Positions 18,949 to 26,090 of a DNA stretch of 64,000 nucleotides are shown here, in pieces. Source of the DNA: Fibrobacteraceae bacterium (lineage in GTDB: Bacteria; Fibrobacterota; Fibrobacteria; Fibrobacterales; Fibrobacteraceae); NCBI GenBank assembly GCA_017625775.1, contig JAGAKE010000015.1, positions 52,436 to 116,435 on the forward strand, in the 5' to 3' direction. The notes under the pieces are model-generated. The model saw nothing but the letters and a program-made list of their open reading frames with translations. It made no database searches and was not told the origin of the DNA. Position numbers and translations under genes: made by a program. Each line of letters begins with the position of its first letter. Positions within the stretch are counted from its first letter, which is position 1.

Positions 18949-19734
18949 TTATTGTTCTTTTGGGGTAGCCGGAAGAATAACTAAGTCTAAAATTTCTGCA
19001 AGCGTTTGTCCTTCTCGTTTTCTTGAAGCAATGTTAGGGTGATTTTTTTTGAATTTTTCATTTTTGCTTGCGTGAATACTTCTGTCTTCTAAAAGTAAAA
19101 TTGGTGCGTTTCCTTGAAAATCTTCTGGTGTTAGGGTGAGTGCTGTGTGAACTAAAAATTTAGGAAAGAATATTTTATACTTGGAAGTGATTTTTTCTGC
19201 AAAACTTTCATCTGGGTCAATAAGAATTAAAGGAGTGTTTTCTGTTCTTGTTTTAGTGGCTGGAATAGCGCCTGTCCCGCGTCCAATGTGAATAAGCTTA
19301 GAAGAATAGCGACTGGCGCATTTTGCGATAAGTTCTGCATCAGCAAGAAAATTTTTTTCAGAAGGAGTGCCTTTGTTTTCGCCGGAACCACGATAATTGA
19401 ATGTTAATCGATTTACATTTTTGGCGTTTTGTGTTTCGGCTATAAATTGAGCGGCGTCTTCGTCGGAATCTGGAAAGTAAAGAACGGTTGGGATGTTTTC
19501 GTGTTGAGCTAAGAAACCTTCTAAGAAAATTTCGTCAGGTAATTCGCAATATACTTTTTTTACGAGGTTTGTGTCTTGAATGGCATTTCTTGCTTCGGTG
19601 TGTTTAATCGCACGCGGAAACGCGATTCGCCTTTCGGAAAGCATTAAATAAAAAATCATGCTTACATAAATAAGAGCGAAAGCAAGAACTAATCGAATGA
19701 TTTTAGAGAATGTAGAACGTATAAATTTTTTCAT
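18949..19734 (-). CDS. Membrane-anchored alpha/beta-hydrolase-like protein, nucleophile apparently missing
   Basis: 261 aa. An N-terminal membrane anchor (about residues 12-30, IIRLVLAFALIYVSMIFYLML) precedes an alpha/beta-hydrolase core: VLYFPDSDEDAAQF, LTFNYRGSGENKG (oxyanion region) and the nucleophile elbow. The elbow reads IGRGTGA where relatives have GRSxG, so the serine position is Gly. It may be a non-enzymatic relative, or use another residue. It converges with the HD hydrolase gene, ending 9 bases from it. Confidence 0.6.
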   Translation of the reverse strand: MKKFIRSTFSKIIRLVLAFALIYVSMIFYLMLSERRIAFPRAIKHTEARNAIQDTNLVKKVYCELPDEIFLEGFLAQHENIPTVLYFPDSDEDAAQFIAETQNAKNVNRLTFNYRGSGENKGTPSEKNFLADAELIAKCASRYSSKLIHIGRGTGAIPATKTRTENTPLILIDPDESFAEKITSKYKIFFPKFLVHTALTLTPEDFQGNAPILLLEDRSIHASKNEKFKKNHPNIASRKREGQTLAEILDLVILPATPKEQ

Positions 19735-19775
19735 TATTTTCTTTTTTTTGTCAAAATTTTAATGTAATAAAAAAT

Positions 19776-19804
19776 ATTCCCGTCGGCTTTCAGCCGACGG
19801 GAAT
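19776..19804 (-). terminator. Intrinsic terminator after htpG
   Basis: 13-bp stem ATTCCCGTCGGCT (19776-19788) / AGCCGACGGGAAT (19792-19804), loop TTC. On the minus strand it is followed by a T-rich run, as expected for ending the htpG transcript. Confidence 0.8.
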
Positions 19805-19825
19805 GAATCGCAAAAAAAAGAAATT

Positions 19826-21715
19826 TTACTTTGCTACAGCAGAAAGTAACTGAGTAATTGCCTTCACATAAGCAGCTGGGTCTGGCAATAGAGAACCTTC
19901 AGCGAGAAGCGCCTGGCCATAAAGCGCTTTAGGCCATTCACCAAGAGATTCTCCTGCATCAGCTTTGGCTTTCAACATTTCGCAAATTGGATGCGTTGGG
20001 TTAATTTCCAAAATGCGCTTTGTCTTTTCCATATTTGAACGCCCCATAGCTTCCATCATACGTTCCATACGAGCGCTCATAGCGTGTTCGTCGGTAACAA
20101 GGCAACATGGGCTATCTTGAAGTCTAGAAGAAATACGAACTTCTTTCAAATCGGAATCCAAAGTTTTCTGAAGCGTTTCGCAGAGACCTTTAAAAGCACT
20201 CTTTGATTCTTCTTCAGCTTTCTTTTCTTCTTCAGTCTTATCGAATTCAACATCACCACGGCTAATATCATGGAATTTCTTTTCCTTATATTCCGTGAGT
20301 GAACTCATCATAAATTCATCGATTGGATCAGAAAGTAAAAGAACTTCAAAGCCCTTTGCTCTGAATGTTTCAAGCAATGGGTTACCTTGAATCGTGTCTT
20401 TGTTGTCACCAATTAAGTAGTAAATTTCTTTTTGATTTTCTGGCATGCGATCAATGTATTCAGTAAGACTTACAAGCGCATCGCCTTCTGTTTTTGTGCT
20501 GCGGAAACGAAGAAGTTCTTTCAGTTCATCTAAGTGTTCCCAGTTCATGTAGAAGCCTTCTTTAAGCACAATGCCAAGTTCTTTCCACCAAGCATTATAC
20601 TTATCCACTTCTTTTTCAGACATGTTTTTAAGAGTTTCAAGAACTTTTTTAATCACATGCTTACGAATATTTGTAATAATCTTGTTGGATTGAAGAATTT
20701 CACGGCTGACATTTAATGGCAAATCTTCAGAATCAACAATACCGCGAACAAAACGAAGCCATGGTGGGAGCAATTCTTTGCAATCATCCATGATGAAAAC
20801 TTTTTTCACATAAAGTTTCAAACCATTTTGAGCTTCCTGATTCCAAATATTATAAGGTGCTTTTGAAGGCAAATAGAGCAAACTCCAAAATTCCAAAGAA
20901 CCTTCAGCGTGAGAATGATTCCAGGCAGAAGGGTCAGAACCGTCGTGAGAAACTACATGATAAAATTCTTTGTATTGTTCTTCAGTAATTTCTTTTTCGC
21001 TCTGACGCCAAAGAGCTTGGTCTTTATTTAAGCGTTCTTCTTCAGGAATTTCCATTTCACCCTTGTCATTTTTCTTTGCTTCCGGGTGGAAGTAAATGCC
21101 GTAAGAAACAAATTCACTGTATTTGCGGATTACACTTTTAACAGTCCATTCTTCAGCGAATTCAGCAACATCTTCATCATCTTTCAAATAAAGAGTAATT
21201 TTTGTACCGGCGTTTTCCTTAGGAGCTTCTGTAATTTCAAATTCGCCTGTACCTTCTGAACTCCAAAGGTAACCTTGTTCTTCGCCCGCTTTCTTTGTTA
21301 AAACTTCAATTTTGCGAGCCACCATAAAAGCAGAATAAAAACCAACACCGAATTGGCCAATCAATTCCACATTCGACTTGTCAGAATCTTTCAAATTCTT
21401 CATAAACTGCTTTGTGCCGGAACGAGCAATGGTACCGAGATTCTGAATCAAATCTTCACGGTTCATGCCAATACCATTATCTTCAATCACAAGGCGTTTG
21501 GCTTCGCTAAAAACATTTATATCAATGCGAAGTTGTGTTCCGACAGGCAAAAGGCTAGAATCAGAAACAGAAAGAAAACGTCTTTTATCTAAAGCATCAG
21601 CAGCATTAGAAACAAGTTCTCTCAAGAAAATTTCTTTATTACTATACAAGGAATGAATCATAAGGTTCAATAAATCACGAACCTCAGTTTGAAATTCCAT
21701 TTTTTCAGTAGCCAT
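19826..21715 (-). CDS. htpG: Hsp90-family chaperone HtpG
   Basis: 629 aa. Bergerat ATPase signatures: IFLRELVSNAADALDK, VIEDNGIGM, IGQFGVGFYSAFMVA. The middle domain has LPLNVSREILQ, and the C-terminal dimerisation domain is present. Length is normal (about 625). The start is MATEKMEFQTEV with GGAG about 7 bases upstream. It is an ATP-dependent cytosolic chaperone. It appears monocistronic, and its codons are less AT-rich than neighbours, fitting high expression. Confidence 0.97.
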   Translation of the reverse strand: MATEKMEFQTEVRDLLNLMIHSLYSNKEIFLRELVSNAADALDKRRFLSVSDSSLLPVGTQLRIDINVFSEAKRLVIEDNGIGMNREDLIQNLGTIARSGTKQFMKNLKDSDKSNVELIGQFGVGFYSAFMVARKIEVLTKKAGEEQGYLWSSEGTGEFEITEAPKENAGTKITLYLKDDEDVAEFAEEWTVKSVIRKYSEFVSYGIYFHPEAKKNDKGEMEIPEEERLNKDQALWRQSEKEITEEQYKEFYHVVSHDGSDPSAWNHSHAEGSLEFWSLLYLPSKAPYNIWNQEAQNGLKLYVKKVFIMDDCKELLPPWLRFVRGIVDSEDLPLNVSREILQSNKIITNIRKHVIKKVLETLKNMSEKEVDKYNAWWKELGIVLKEGFYMNWEHLDELKELLRFRSTKTEGDALVSLTEYIDRMPENQKEIYYLIGDNKDTIQGNPLLETFRAKGFEVLLLSDPIDEFMMSSLTEYKEKKFHDISRGDVEFDKTEEEKKAEEESKSAFKGLCETLQKTLDSDLKEVRISSRLQDSPCCLVTDEHAMSARMERMMEAMGRSNMEKTKRILEINPTHPICEMLKAKADAGESLGEWPKALYGQALLAEGSLLPDPAAYVKAITQLLSAVAK

Positions 21716-21919
21716 AATAACTCCTTCAAAAAACTAAAATACGACTGAAAGATAGAAAAAATAACGGACACTAGACAAGATTTAAACCTATCAAGAACAA
21801 ACCTTAGGTAAAAAAGCTAAATACTATGAAAAATCCAAAACTCCTAGACTAGCTAACGTTTTTGAAAAATAAGTCCGCAAACCATATAGCCAAAGAACTC
21901 GGAATAGGGCCCAATAACA

Positions 21920-22108
21920 ATGATTATAGAAGGACAGTGGTGTGGAACCATTGTAGCTCCTAAGGCAGATTTAATTTTAGGCCAAAGCAATAAATCTTTA
22001 TATGGGCAATTTTTAGGTAAAAATATAACTGTTCATCAATACACAACAGTTTATGGTGTTAATTTTAAACTAGATTTTCTAGCAGAAATTGTTTTTAAAG
22101 ACAAATAA
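21920..22108 (+). pseudogene. C-terminal fragment of a surface-type protein (choice-of-anchor-like)
   Basis: 62 codons. The peptide (CGTIVAPKADLILGQ, LYGQFLGKNITVHQ) resembles the end of large exported proteins with a GT.vAP.A...G.fiGk pattern. There is no signal peptide, no SD, and an in-frame TAG just upstream, so this looks like the remnant of a larger gene rather than a functional one. The next gene starts one base after its stop. Confidence 0.35.
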
Positions 22109-22109
22109 A

Positions 22110-22931
22110 ATGAGACGTTTTTTTCTTTATATTATTGCATTATTCTTCAATCAGATTTTAGCTTTAGAGTATTATCCAACAACAGAACTGTATCTTAATT
22201 TAGACATCAATTATGATGAACTACCTCATGCATGCAAAACAATAAAAAAATTTCAAACTCAATCCTTTCTAAACGTTGCAAATTTGTATTGTGATGAATT
22301 GGGGTTCTTTTACCCATCGCCTTTAGATACAACAGTTGCTATAGGCATGAACTTTAATGATGGTTATATGTGGTTAGATCGATTTGAGCAATCTTGTGAT
22401 GGAAATATTGGGGCAGGATTTATAACAAAAGGAAAAAAAGGACATTTAGAATTCAGTGAGGTATTGAAAGAAGAATTTTTGCGCTTGCAAGAATTAAAAA
22501 TTTTTATGATATCTAAAGATTCGGCAGAAAATCTTATTTCAGGGATAATTTCATTTTTTAAAAACAAATTTGCTGCATGTCCAGATATAGATTTAGCTAG
22601 GTATGATGGCTTTGCGAGTGACGGCGATTTTGTGGGAATGCCATTATATGGTTGTTGTTCTCTTATTGAAAAGAAAACTGATTTTTTAAAAAGAAAACAA
22701 AAAACAAATAGTTCTGTAAAAGTCTTTATAATGGATTCAAAAAAAAATTATTTGCAAAATGTAAGGGAAAATGAAGATTATTATTTGTTTGATTTAAATG
22801 GAAAAATTGTTAAACAAGGCCGTGTTCACCATTCAATAATTCATGTTCCTTATTTTCCTGTGATTTTGAAAATTCAAAATATCGTTCAACTTTTGAACTA
22901 TAGAATCCTTGATAGCAATTTCATTTTTTAG
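22110..22931 (+). CDS. Secreted hypothetical protein
   Basis: 273 aa from ATG 22110; the frame opens 21 bases earlier, but this ATG gives a clean signal peptide (MRRFFLYIIALFFNQILAL). The mature part has several Cys (CKTIKKF, LYCDELG, SCDGNIG, ACPDIDL, GCC). Its last 60 residues (YYLFDLNGKIVKQGRVH, then PYFPVILKI) look like a short beta-sandwich tail comparable to the lichenase C-terminus, perhaps a secretion or anchoring signal. No known family recognised. Codon use is very AT-rich. Confidence 0.55.
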   Translation: MRRFFLYIIALFFNQILALEYYPTTELYLNLDINYDELPHACKTIKKFQTQSFLNVANLYCDELGFFYPSPLDTTVAIGMNFNDGYMWLDRFEQSCDGNIGAGFITKGKKGHLEFSEVLKEEFLRLQELKIFMISKDSAENLISGIISFFKNKFAACPDIDLARYDGFASDGDFVGMPLYGCCSLIEKKTDFLKRKQKTNSSVKVFIMDSKKNYLQNVRENEDYYLFDLNGKIVKQGRVHHSIIHVPYFPVILKIQNIVQLLNYRILDSNFIF

Positions 22932-23095
22932 CCAGCAAAAAACGATTATATAAAGGCTTGTCCAAGTTGGGACAAAGTTCTTGTTTTTTTTGTATATGGG
23001 GGAGCAGCCCGGCGTTCATTTTTTTACTCTAGCAGAAAATCATTTTTTTAGAATCATAAAATTGAATTTATTTAAGGCAAATTGAAGAGAGCTTG

Positions 23096-23124
23096 TTGTC
23101 AAATCATTTCTTAAGATATATATT
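23096..23124 (+). promoter_or_regulatory. Sigma-70-like promoter of the lichenase gene
   Basis: TTGTCA (23096-23101), a 17-base spacer and TATATT (23119-23124), placed 19 bases before the ATG at 23143. SD TAAGGAG lies at 23131-23137. Confidence 0.55.
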
Positions 23125-23142
23125 TAAATGTAAGGAGTTTTT

Positions 23143-24231
23143 ATGAAAATCAAAAAAATATTAACAATTCTCGTTTTCTTTACAGCATTTGCTTTTGCAA
23201 AGGATTATTCTGGAGCCGAGTTGTACACAAACGAAACTTACCAATATGGTAAATTCGAAGCTCATATGTATATGGCAGCAGGCTCTGGCCTTGTAAGTTC
23301 TATGTTCCTTTACCATAATGATTCGTATATGGGAGACCCGGAGCCTTGGGTAGAAGTAGATATTGAGGTTTTAGGTAAAAAGCCGGAAAGTTTCCAATCC
23401 AATATTATTACTGGTAACGCGGCTAAAAAAGTGACAAGTGAAAAACATCACACGGTTTCTCCGGCAGCGAATGCTGCTTACCACACTTATGGATTAGAAT
23501 GGAGTCCTACTCATGTTTCTTGGTTTTTAGATGGTGTTGAAGTTCGCCGTACAGAAACTGGTGTGAGTGATTCAAAAAATCAGGTTGCAGCCCTAATTCG
23601 AGAACAAGGACTTCGCTTTAATTTGTGGTCTTCAGAAGTGGCTGCTTGGGTCGGTGAATGGGATGAAAGTATTTTGCCTGTGTATCAATACATTAATTGG
23701 GTAAAGGTTTATAGTTATACGCCAGGTGCTGGTGAAAATGGCTCTGACTGGACTTTAAAATGGGTGGATGATTTTGATACTTTTGATGATTCTCGCTGGA
23801 GTTGTGGTAATTGGACCTTTGACGAAAACCGCGTAGATATGCACCCGGACAATATTCAAGTAAGTAATGGTACTTTGATTTTAGCAATTACAAAATCAGG
23901 TCAAGAAGGTTTTTCAGGAACCGTTCCTGTGGATAATGCTACATCTCCGGAGCAACCCCCTGAAGAAAACTCCAATGCAATTTCTGTAGCTAAGCCAAGC
24001 GCACCATTCCATTTAAAAAGTCAAGACAACGGCGTTCTTTTGAACTCTAAACTTTCAGGAACATTGTCTTATGAAATTTATTCTATGGCTGGCGTTCGCT
24101 TGCTCAATGGAAATATTTCTGGAAACGCTGGTTCTTATTACATTTCAACAGATGCTTTATCAACAGGTCGTTATTTGTTGAAAGTAAATCAAGGTTCTAT
24201 GGGGTATTCATTCCATATTACTAAAAATTAA
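23143..24231 (+). CDS. Circularly permuted GH16 1,3-1,4-beta-glucanase (lichenase)
   Basis: 362 aa. Signal peptide of about 19 residues (ends AFAFAK). The catalytic strand WVEVDIEVLGK carries nucleophile Glu71, Asp73 and acid/base Glu75. The order of the fold is permuted: the segment DYSGAELYTN starts the mature protein, while WVDDFDTFDDSRW with NWTFDENRVD, N-terminal in ordinary GH16 lichenases, lies C-terminal at about residues 205-235. This is the arrangement known from the F. succinogenes enzyme. After a Pro-rich linker comes a T9SS-tail-like beta domain (YEIYSMAGVRLLNGN... YLLKVNQG), unlike the Ser-rich basic end of the classic F. succinogenes protein. It degrades mixed-linkage cereal glucan outside the cell. 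Confidence 0.93.
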   Translation: MKIKKILTILVFFTAFAFAKDYSGAELYTNETYQYGKFEAHMYMAAGSGLVSSMFLYHNDSYMGDPEPWVEVDIEVLGKKPESFQSNIITGNAAKKVTSEKHHTVSPAANAAYHTYGLEWSPTHVSWFLDGVEVRRTETGVSDSKNQVAALIREQGLRFNLWSSEVAAWVGEWDESILPVYQYINWVKVYSYTPGAGENGSDWTLKWVDDFDTFDDSRWSCGNWTFDENRVDMHPDNIQVSNGTLILAITKSGQEGFSGTVPVDNATSPEQPPEENSNAISVAKPSAPFHLKSQDNGVLLNSKLSGTLSYEIYSMAGVRLLNGNISGNAGSYYISTDALSTGRYLLKVNQGSMGYSFHITKN

Positions 24232-24257
24232 GAGTGTTGATTTTCTCTTGCGAGAAT

Positions 24258-24288
24258 AAGTTCCGAAGGGCTGCGCCCTTCGGAACTT
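24258..24288. terminator. Bidirectional terminator between lichenase and ORF6N genes
   Basis: 13-bp perfect stem AAGTTCCGAAGGG (24258-24270) / CCCTTCGGAACTT (24276-24288) with loop CTGCG; T-rich on the plus side. It touches the stop codon of the convergent ORF6N gene. Confidence 0.8.
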
Positions 24289-25205
24289 TATTTTGATTTT
24301 TTTAATACTTCTTCTAGTGTGAAATCTTCTTGCGTAAAGAAGAAGGTGTTCTTGCCCAAATCCTTGAGCGAAGCCCCGAAGTGGTAAGCCGTATCGTCTA
24401 TGAATAGGAATCGGTCGTGCATTCCGTAACTTGGCAAGACTTGCATTGGGCTGTCGGGATATTGTTCGTTGTAAGTTGCTAGGTCTAACTCGAGAACCTT
24501 GCTCTTGTCGTAGGTGTAAATAGTCACGGAAACGCCTTTTTCCCGTTTGAGCATTATGGTCAAGGTTTTCTCGTTTACATATCTATCGACCAGCACAATT
24601 CTCTTTTTGGCTTGGCGAATCAGGTTGCAGACAAATACATAGGCATCGAACTCCTGGTTGTTGTAAAATAAGCCCTTGGATTTGAGCTCGCCACGATCCA
24701 TTGCCTCGAAAAGAGAATCTATTTTATGGTCGTGATCTAAGAGACGAGCATCTTGCTCCAAATCCTTCGCTTCGACATTAGAAAGGCGATTGACGATTCC
24801 GCCATTTTGATATAAATACTGCCGCATGGCGACAAACGCATCCATGATTGCGATGGATACGTTCACGGCAACCTTGCTTTTCAGAACGGATGAAAGCATG
24901 GCAAATCCCTGTTCCGTAAAAACATAGGGCTTAAACCTGTCGCCGCCCCAACTTGAAATCACATTTTGTGATTTCAAGTTTTCTTGTTCGTTTTTTTCCA
25001 ACCGGAAGCAATATCTTTCCGGAAATCGCTCGATGTTCCGTTTGACAGCCTGATTTATCGCCCTAGTTTCAACGCCATACAACGTTGCAATATCGCGGTC
25101 AAGCAGAACCTGCTTGCCTCGAATGACTCGAATCATCTTTTCTACGCCCGACTCCACGAGCGGGTTTGGTACGGAATTATCCCTTTTTTCGGTCTTTTTG
25201 GCCAT
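24288..25205 (-). CDS. ORF6N-domain protein with phospholipase-D-like C-terminal region
   Basis: 305 aa from ATG 25205, which has AGGAG about 6 bases upstream; a longer frame (67 more codons) runs through a terminator-like hairpin and is not used. Residues about 15-125 are the ORF6N DNA-binding domain known from phage antirepressor-like proteins (RVIRGKQVLLDRDIATLYGV, NIERFPERYCF, PYVFTEQGFAMLSSVL). The C-terminal part (FDAYVFVCNLIRQAKKRIVL, HDRFLFIDDTAYHFGASLKD) resembles a PLD-type nuclease fold with one HxD-like motif. Such proteins are common on mobile and defence islands; the target is unknown. It marks the edge of the accessory island. Confidence 0.8.
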   Translation of the reverse strand: MAKKTEKRDNSVPNPLVESGVEKMIRVIRGKQVLLDRDIATLYGVETRAINQAVKRNIERFPERYCFRLEKNEQENLKSQNVISSWGGDRFKPYVFTEQGFAMLSSVLKSKVAVNVSIAIMDAFVAMRQYLYQNGGIVNRLSNVEAKDLEQDARLLDHDHKIDSLFEAMDRGELKSKGLFYNNQEFDAYVFVCNLIRQAKKRIVLVDRYVNEKTLTIMLKREKGVSVTIYTYDKSKVLELDLATYNEQYPDSPMQVLPSYGMHDRFLFIDDTAYHFGASLKDLGKNTFFFTQEDFTLEEVLKKSK

Positions 25206-25225
25206 TTTTACTCCTATAAACGCAA

Positions 25226-25291
25226 AAAAGCCGACCTTTGCTATATAAGAACGCCCAATTTTATTGGGGATATAACAAAAAGTCGGCTTTT
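25226..25291 (-). promoter_or_regulatory. Nested hairpin leader / possible attenuator before ORF6N gene
   Basis: Three nested perfect pairings: AAAAGCCGAC (25226-25235) with GTCGGCTTTT (25282-25291), TATAT (25242-25246) with ATATA (25270-25274), CCCAAT (25254-25259) with ATTGGG (25263-25268). Read on the minus strand, the outer stem ends in six T about 20 bases before the start codon, so it has the shape of a terminator placed in the 5' leader. Confidence 0.55.
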
Positions 25292-25434
25292 CTAGTCGAA
25301 CTTGGCTTGCAAGCGGATATTTGCTGCCGGTGCCTGTCATGGAGTAATATACAAAAAGCTGAGTAAAAAAAGGCAAGGGAACTCCCTTTTTGTCATCTTT
25401 TGCCATTCCAAAAATCTATATTTCAAAGTAAATA

Positions 25435-25668
25435 GAGTTTTCTCTTGTTCTCTATCTGAAACTTCGACAATTTCATACACAGAGGATGAGACGAACGCTC
25501 ACGTCTGCAGCTGGTAATTACCGGTTGCATCGTTTTGCTATATGGTGTTGATATAATCGATTTGCCTAACAAGCAAACGGCCGTTTGGGGCGTGAGTTGT
25601 TTGTGTTTATTTGTGTAGGGCAGTCGAAGGCCTCAGGTAGGTAAATGCATTCAACTCCACGCCTTTTT
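25435..25668 (+). ncRNA. Candidate structured RNA, copy A
   Basis: Four nested helices can be drawn: P1 CTATCTGA (25452-25459)/TCAGGTAG (25633-25640); P2 CTTCGAC (25462-25468)/GTCGAAG (25623-25629); P3 TACACA (25476-25481)/TGTGTA (25612-25617); P4 CTCACGTC (25498-25505)/GGCGTGAG (25589-25596). The P4 loop holds three extra hairpins (25507-25528, 25529-25562, 25574-25587). The 3' tail has CATTC and CCACGCC followed by five T; CACGCC can also pair with GGCGTG of P4. It shares the flanking conserved blocks with copy B (52036-52203), while P1-P3 differ in sequence yet stay paired. I do not recognise the RNA family. Confidence 0.65.
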
Positions 25669-25714
25669 ATTTCTGAAAAAGACTGGATAAGTGCAGAATA
25701 GGGGGAAATTCACT

Positions 25715-25870
25715 GAGTTTTGCTCTTGTCCTCTAACTGAACCTTCGACAATTTCATACACAAGGAATAAGGCAATGACTCGCCATCGCCCGTGGATTGC
25801 ATGGGCGTAGTGTACCCTGAGCGTTCTGTATTCGCTTGGGATTATTTTGCAACGTTATTGCGCAAACGCA
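25715..25870 (+). repeat. Degenerate second copy of the structured RNA (5' half preserved)
   Basis: 25715-25762 repeats 25435-25481 with three substitutions and one single-base indel. A local hairpin CGCCCGTG/CATGGGCG (about 25786-25806) occupies the P4 position. The 3' partners of P1 and P2 and the CCACGC-T tail are missing, so this is probably a decayed or truncated duplicate. Confidence 0.55.
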
Positions 25871-25890
25871 TGACCGCTTGATTTTTCGAG

Positions 25891-25924
25891 TGTCATTGCG
25901 AACCCTGAAAGGGTGAAGCAATCC
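25891..25924. repeat. Palindromic interspersed repeat
   Basis: TGTCATTGCGAACCCTGAAA then GGGTGAAGCAATCC: nested arms ATTGC/GCAAT and ACCCT/AGGGT. The pattern resembles the CATTGCGA...GCAATCC-type small repeats scattered in several bacterial genomes. A second hairpin (AAGAATA/TATTCTT) follows at about 25930-25957. Confidence 0.45.
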
Positions 25925-26056
25925 ATTGCAAGAATAGTGCGAGCTATTGTATTCTTTTGAAAATGTCACGCTTTTAGGCGAGGAGTGAGTCGGCTCTTCG
26001 CCGTTCTTTTTGCCCGCACCCCGGCCAAGCGAATCGGCCAGAACCGCTCCCGCGAG

Positions 26057-26072
26057 AGTGAACTCGTTCACT
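26057..26072. promoter_or_regulatory. Perfect inverted repeat upstream of R-M operon
   Basis: AGTGAAC (26057-26063), TC, GTTCACT (26066-26072), 18 bases before the GTG at 26091. Its size and place suit an operator or a small transcript hairpin; no controller-protein gene is fused to this operon. Confidence 0.4.
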
Positions 26073-26090
26073 TTTGAAATGGAGTATGCG

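Larger units (their letters stand above)
25206..26090. other. Long gene-free stretch: leader hairpin, structured RNA, decayed copy, repeats
   Basis: No convincing protein gene in 885 bases. Contents in order: the ORF6N leader hairpin; a short hairpin near 25366-25392 (AGGGA/TCCCT with T-run); the structured RNA (25435-25668); a degenerate second copy starting at 25715; a palindromic interspersed repeat at 25891-25924; and a GC-richer segment from about 25980 ending in a perfect inverted repeat before the methyltransferase gene. Confidence 0.6.

Noticed and set aside
22957..22990. Terminator after the secreted hypothetical gene
   Set aside because: Only a 6-bp stem (TTGTCC/GGACAA) with the T-run several bases away; too weak to list as a feature.
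25206..25406. 67-codon N-terminal extension of the ORF6N protein
   Set aside because: It would run through the nested terminator-like hairpin; the ATG at 25205 has an ideal AGGAG and begins at the family's usual N-terminus.
25435..25668. Retron or CRISPR-type RNA
   Set aside because: No reverse transcriptase gene nearby, no repeat-spacer periodicity, and no cas or tnpB/iscB genes in the window.
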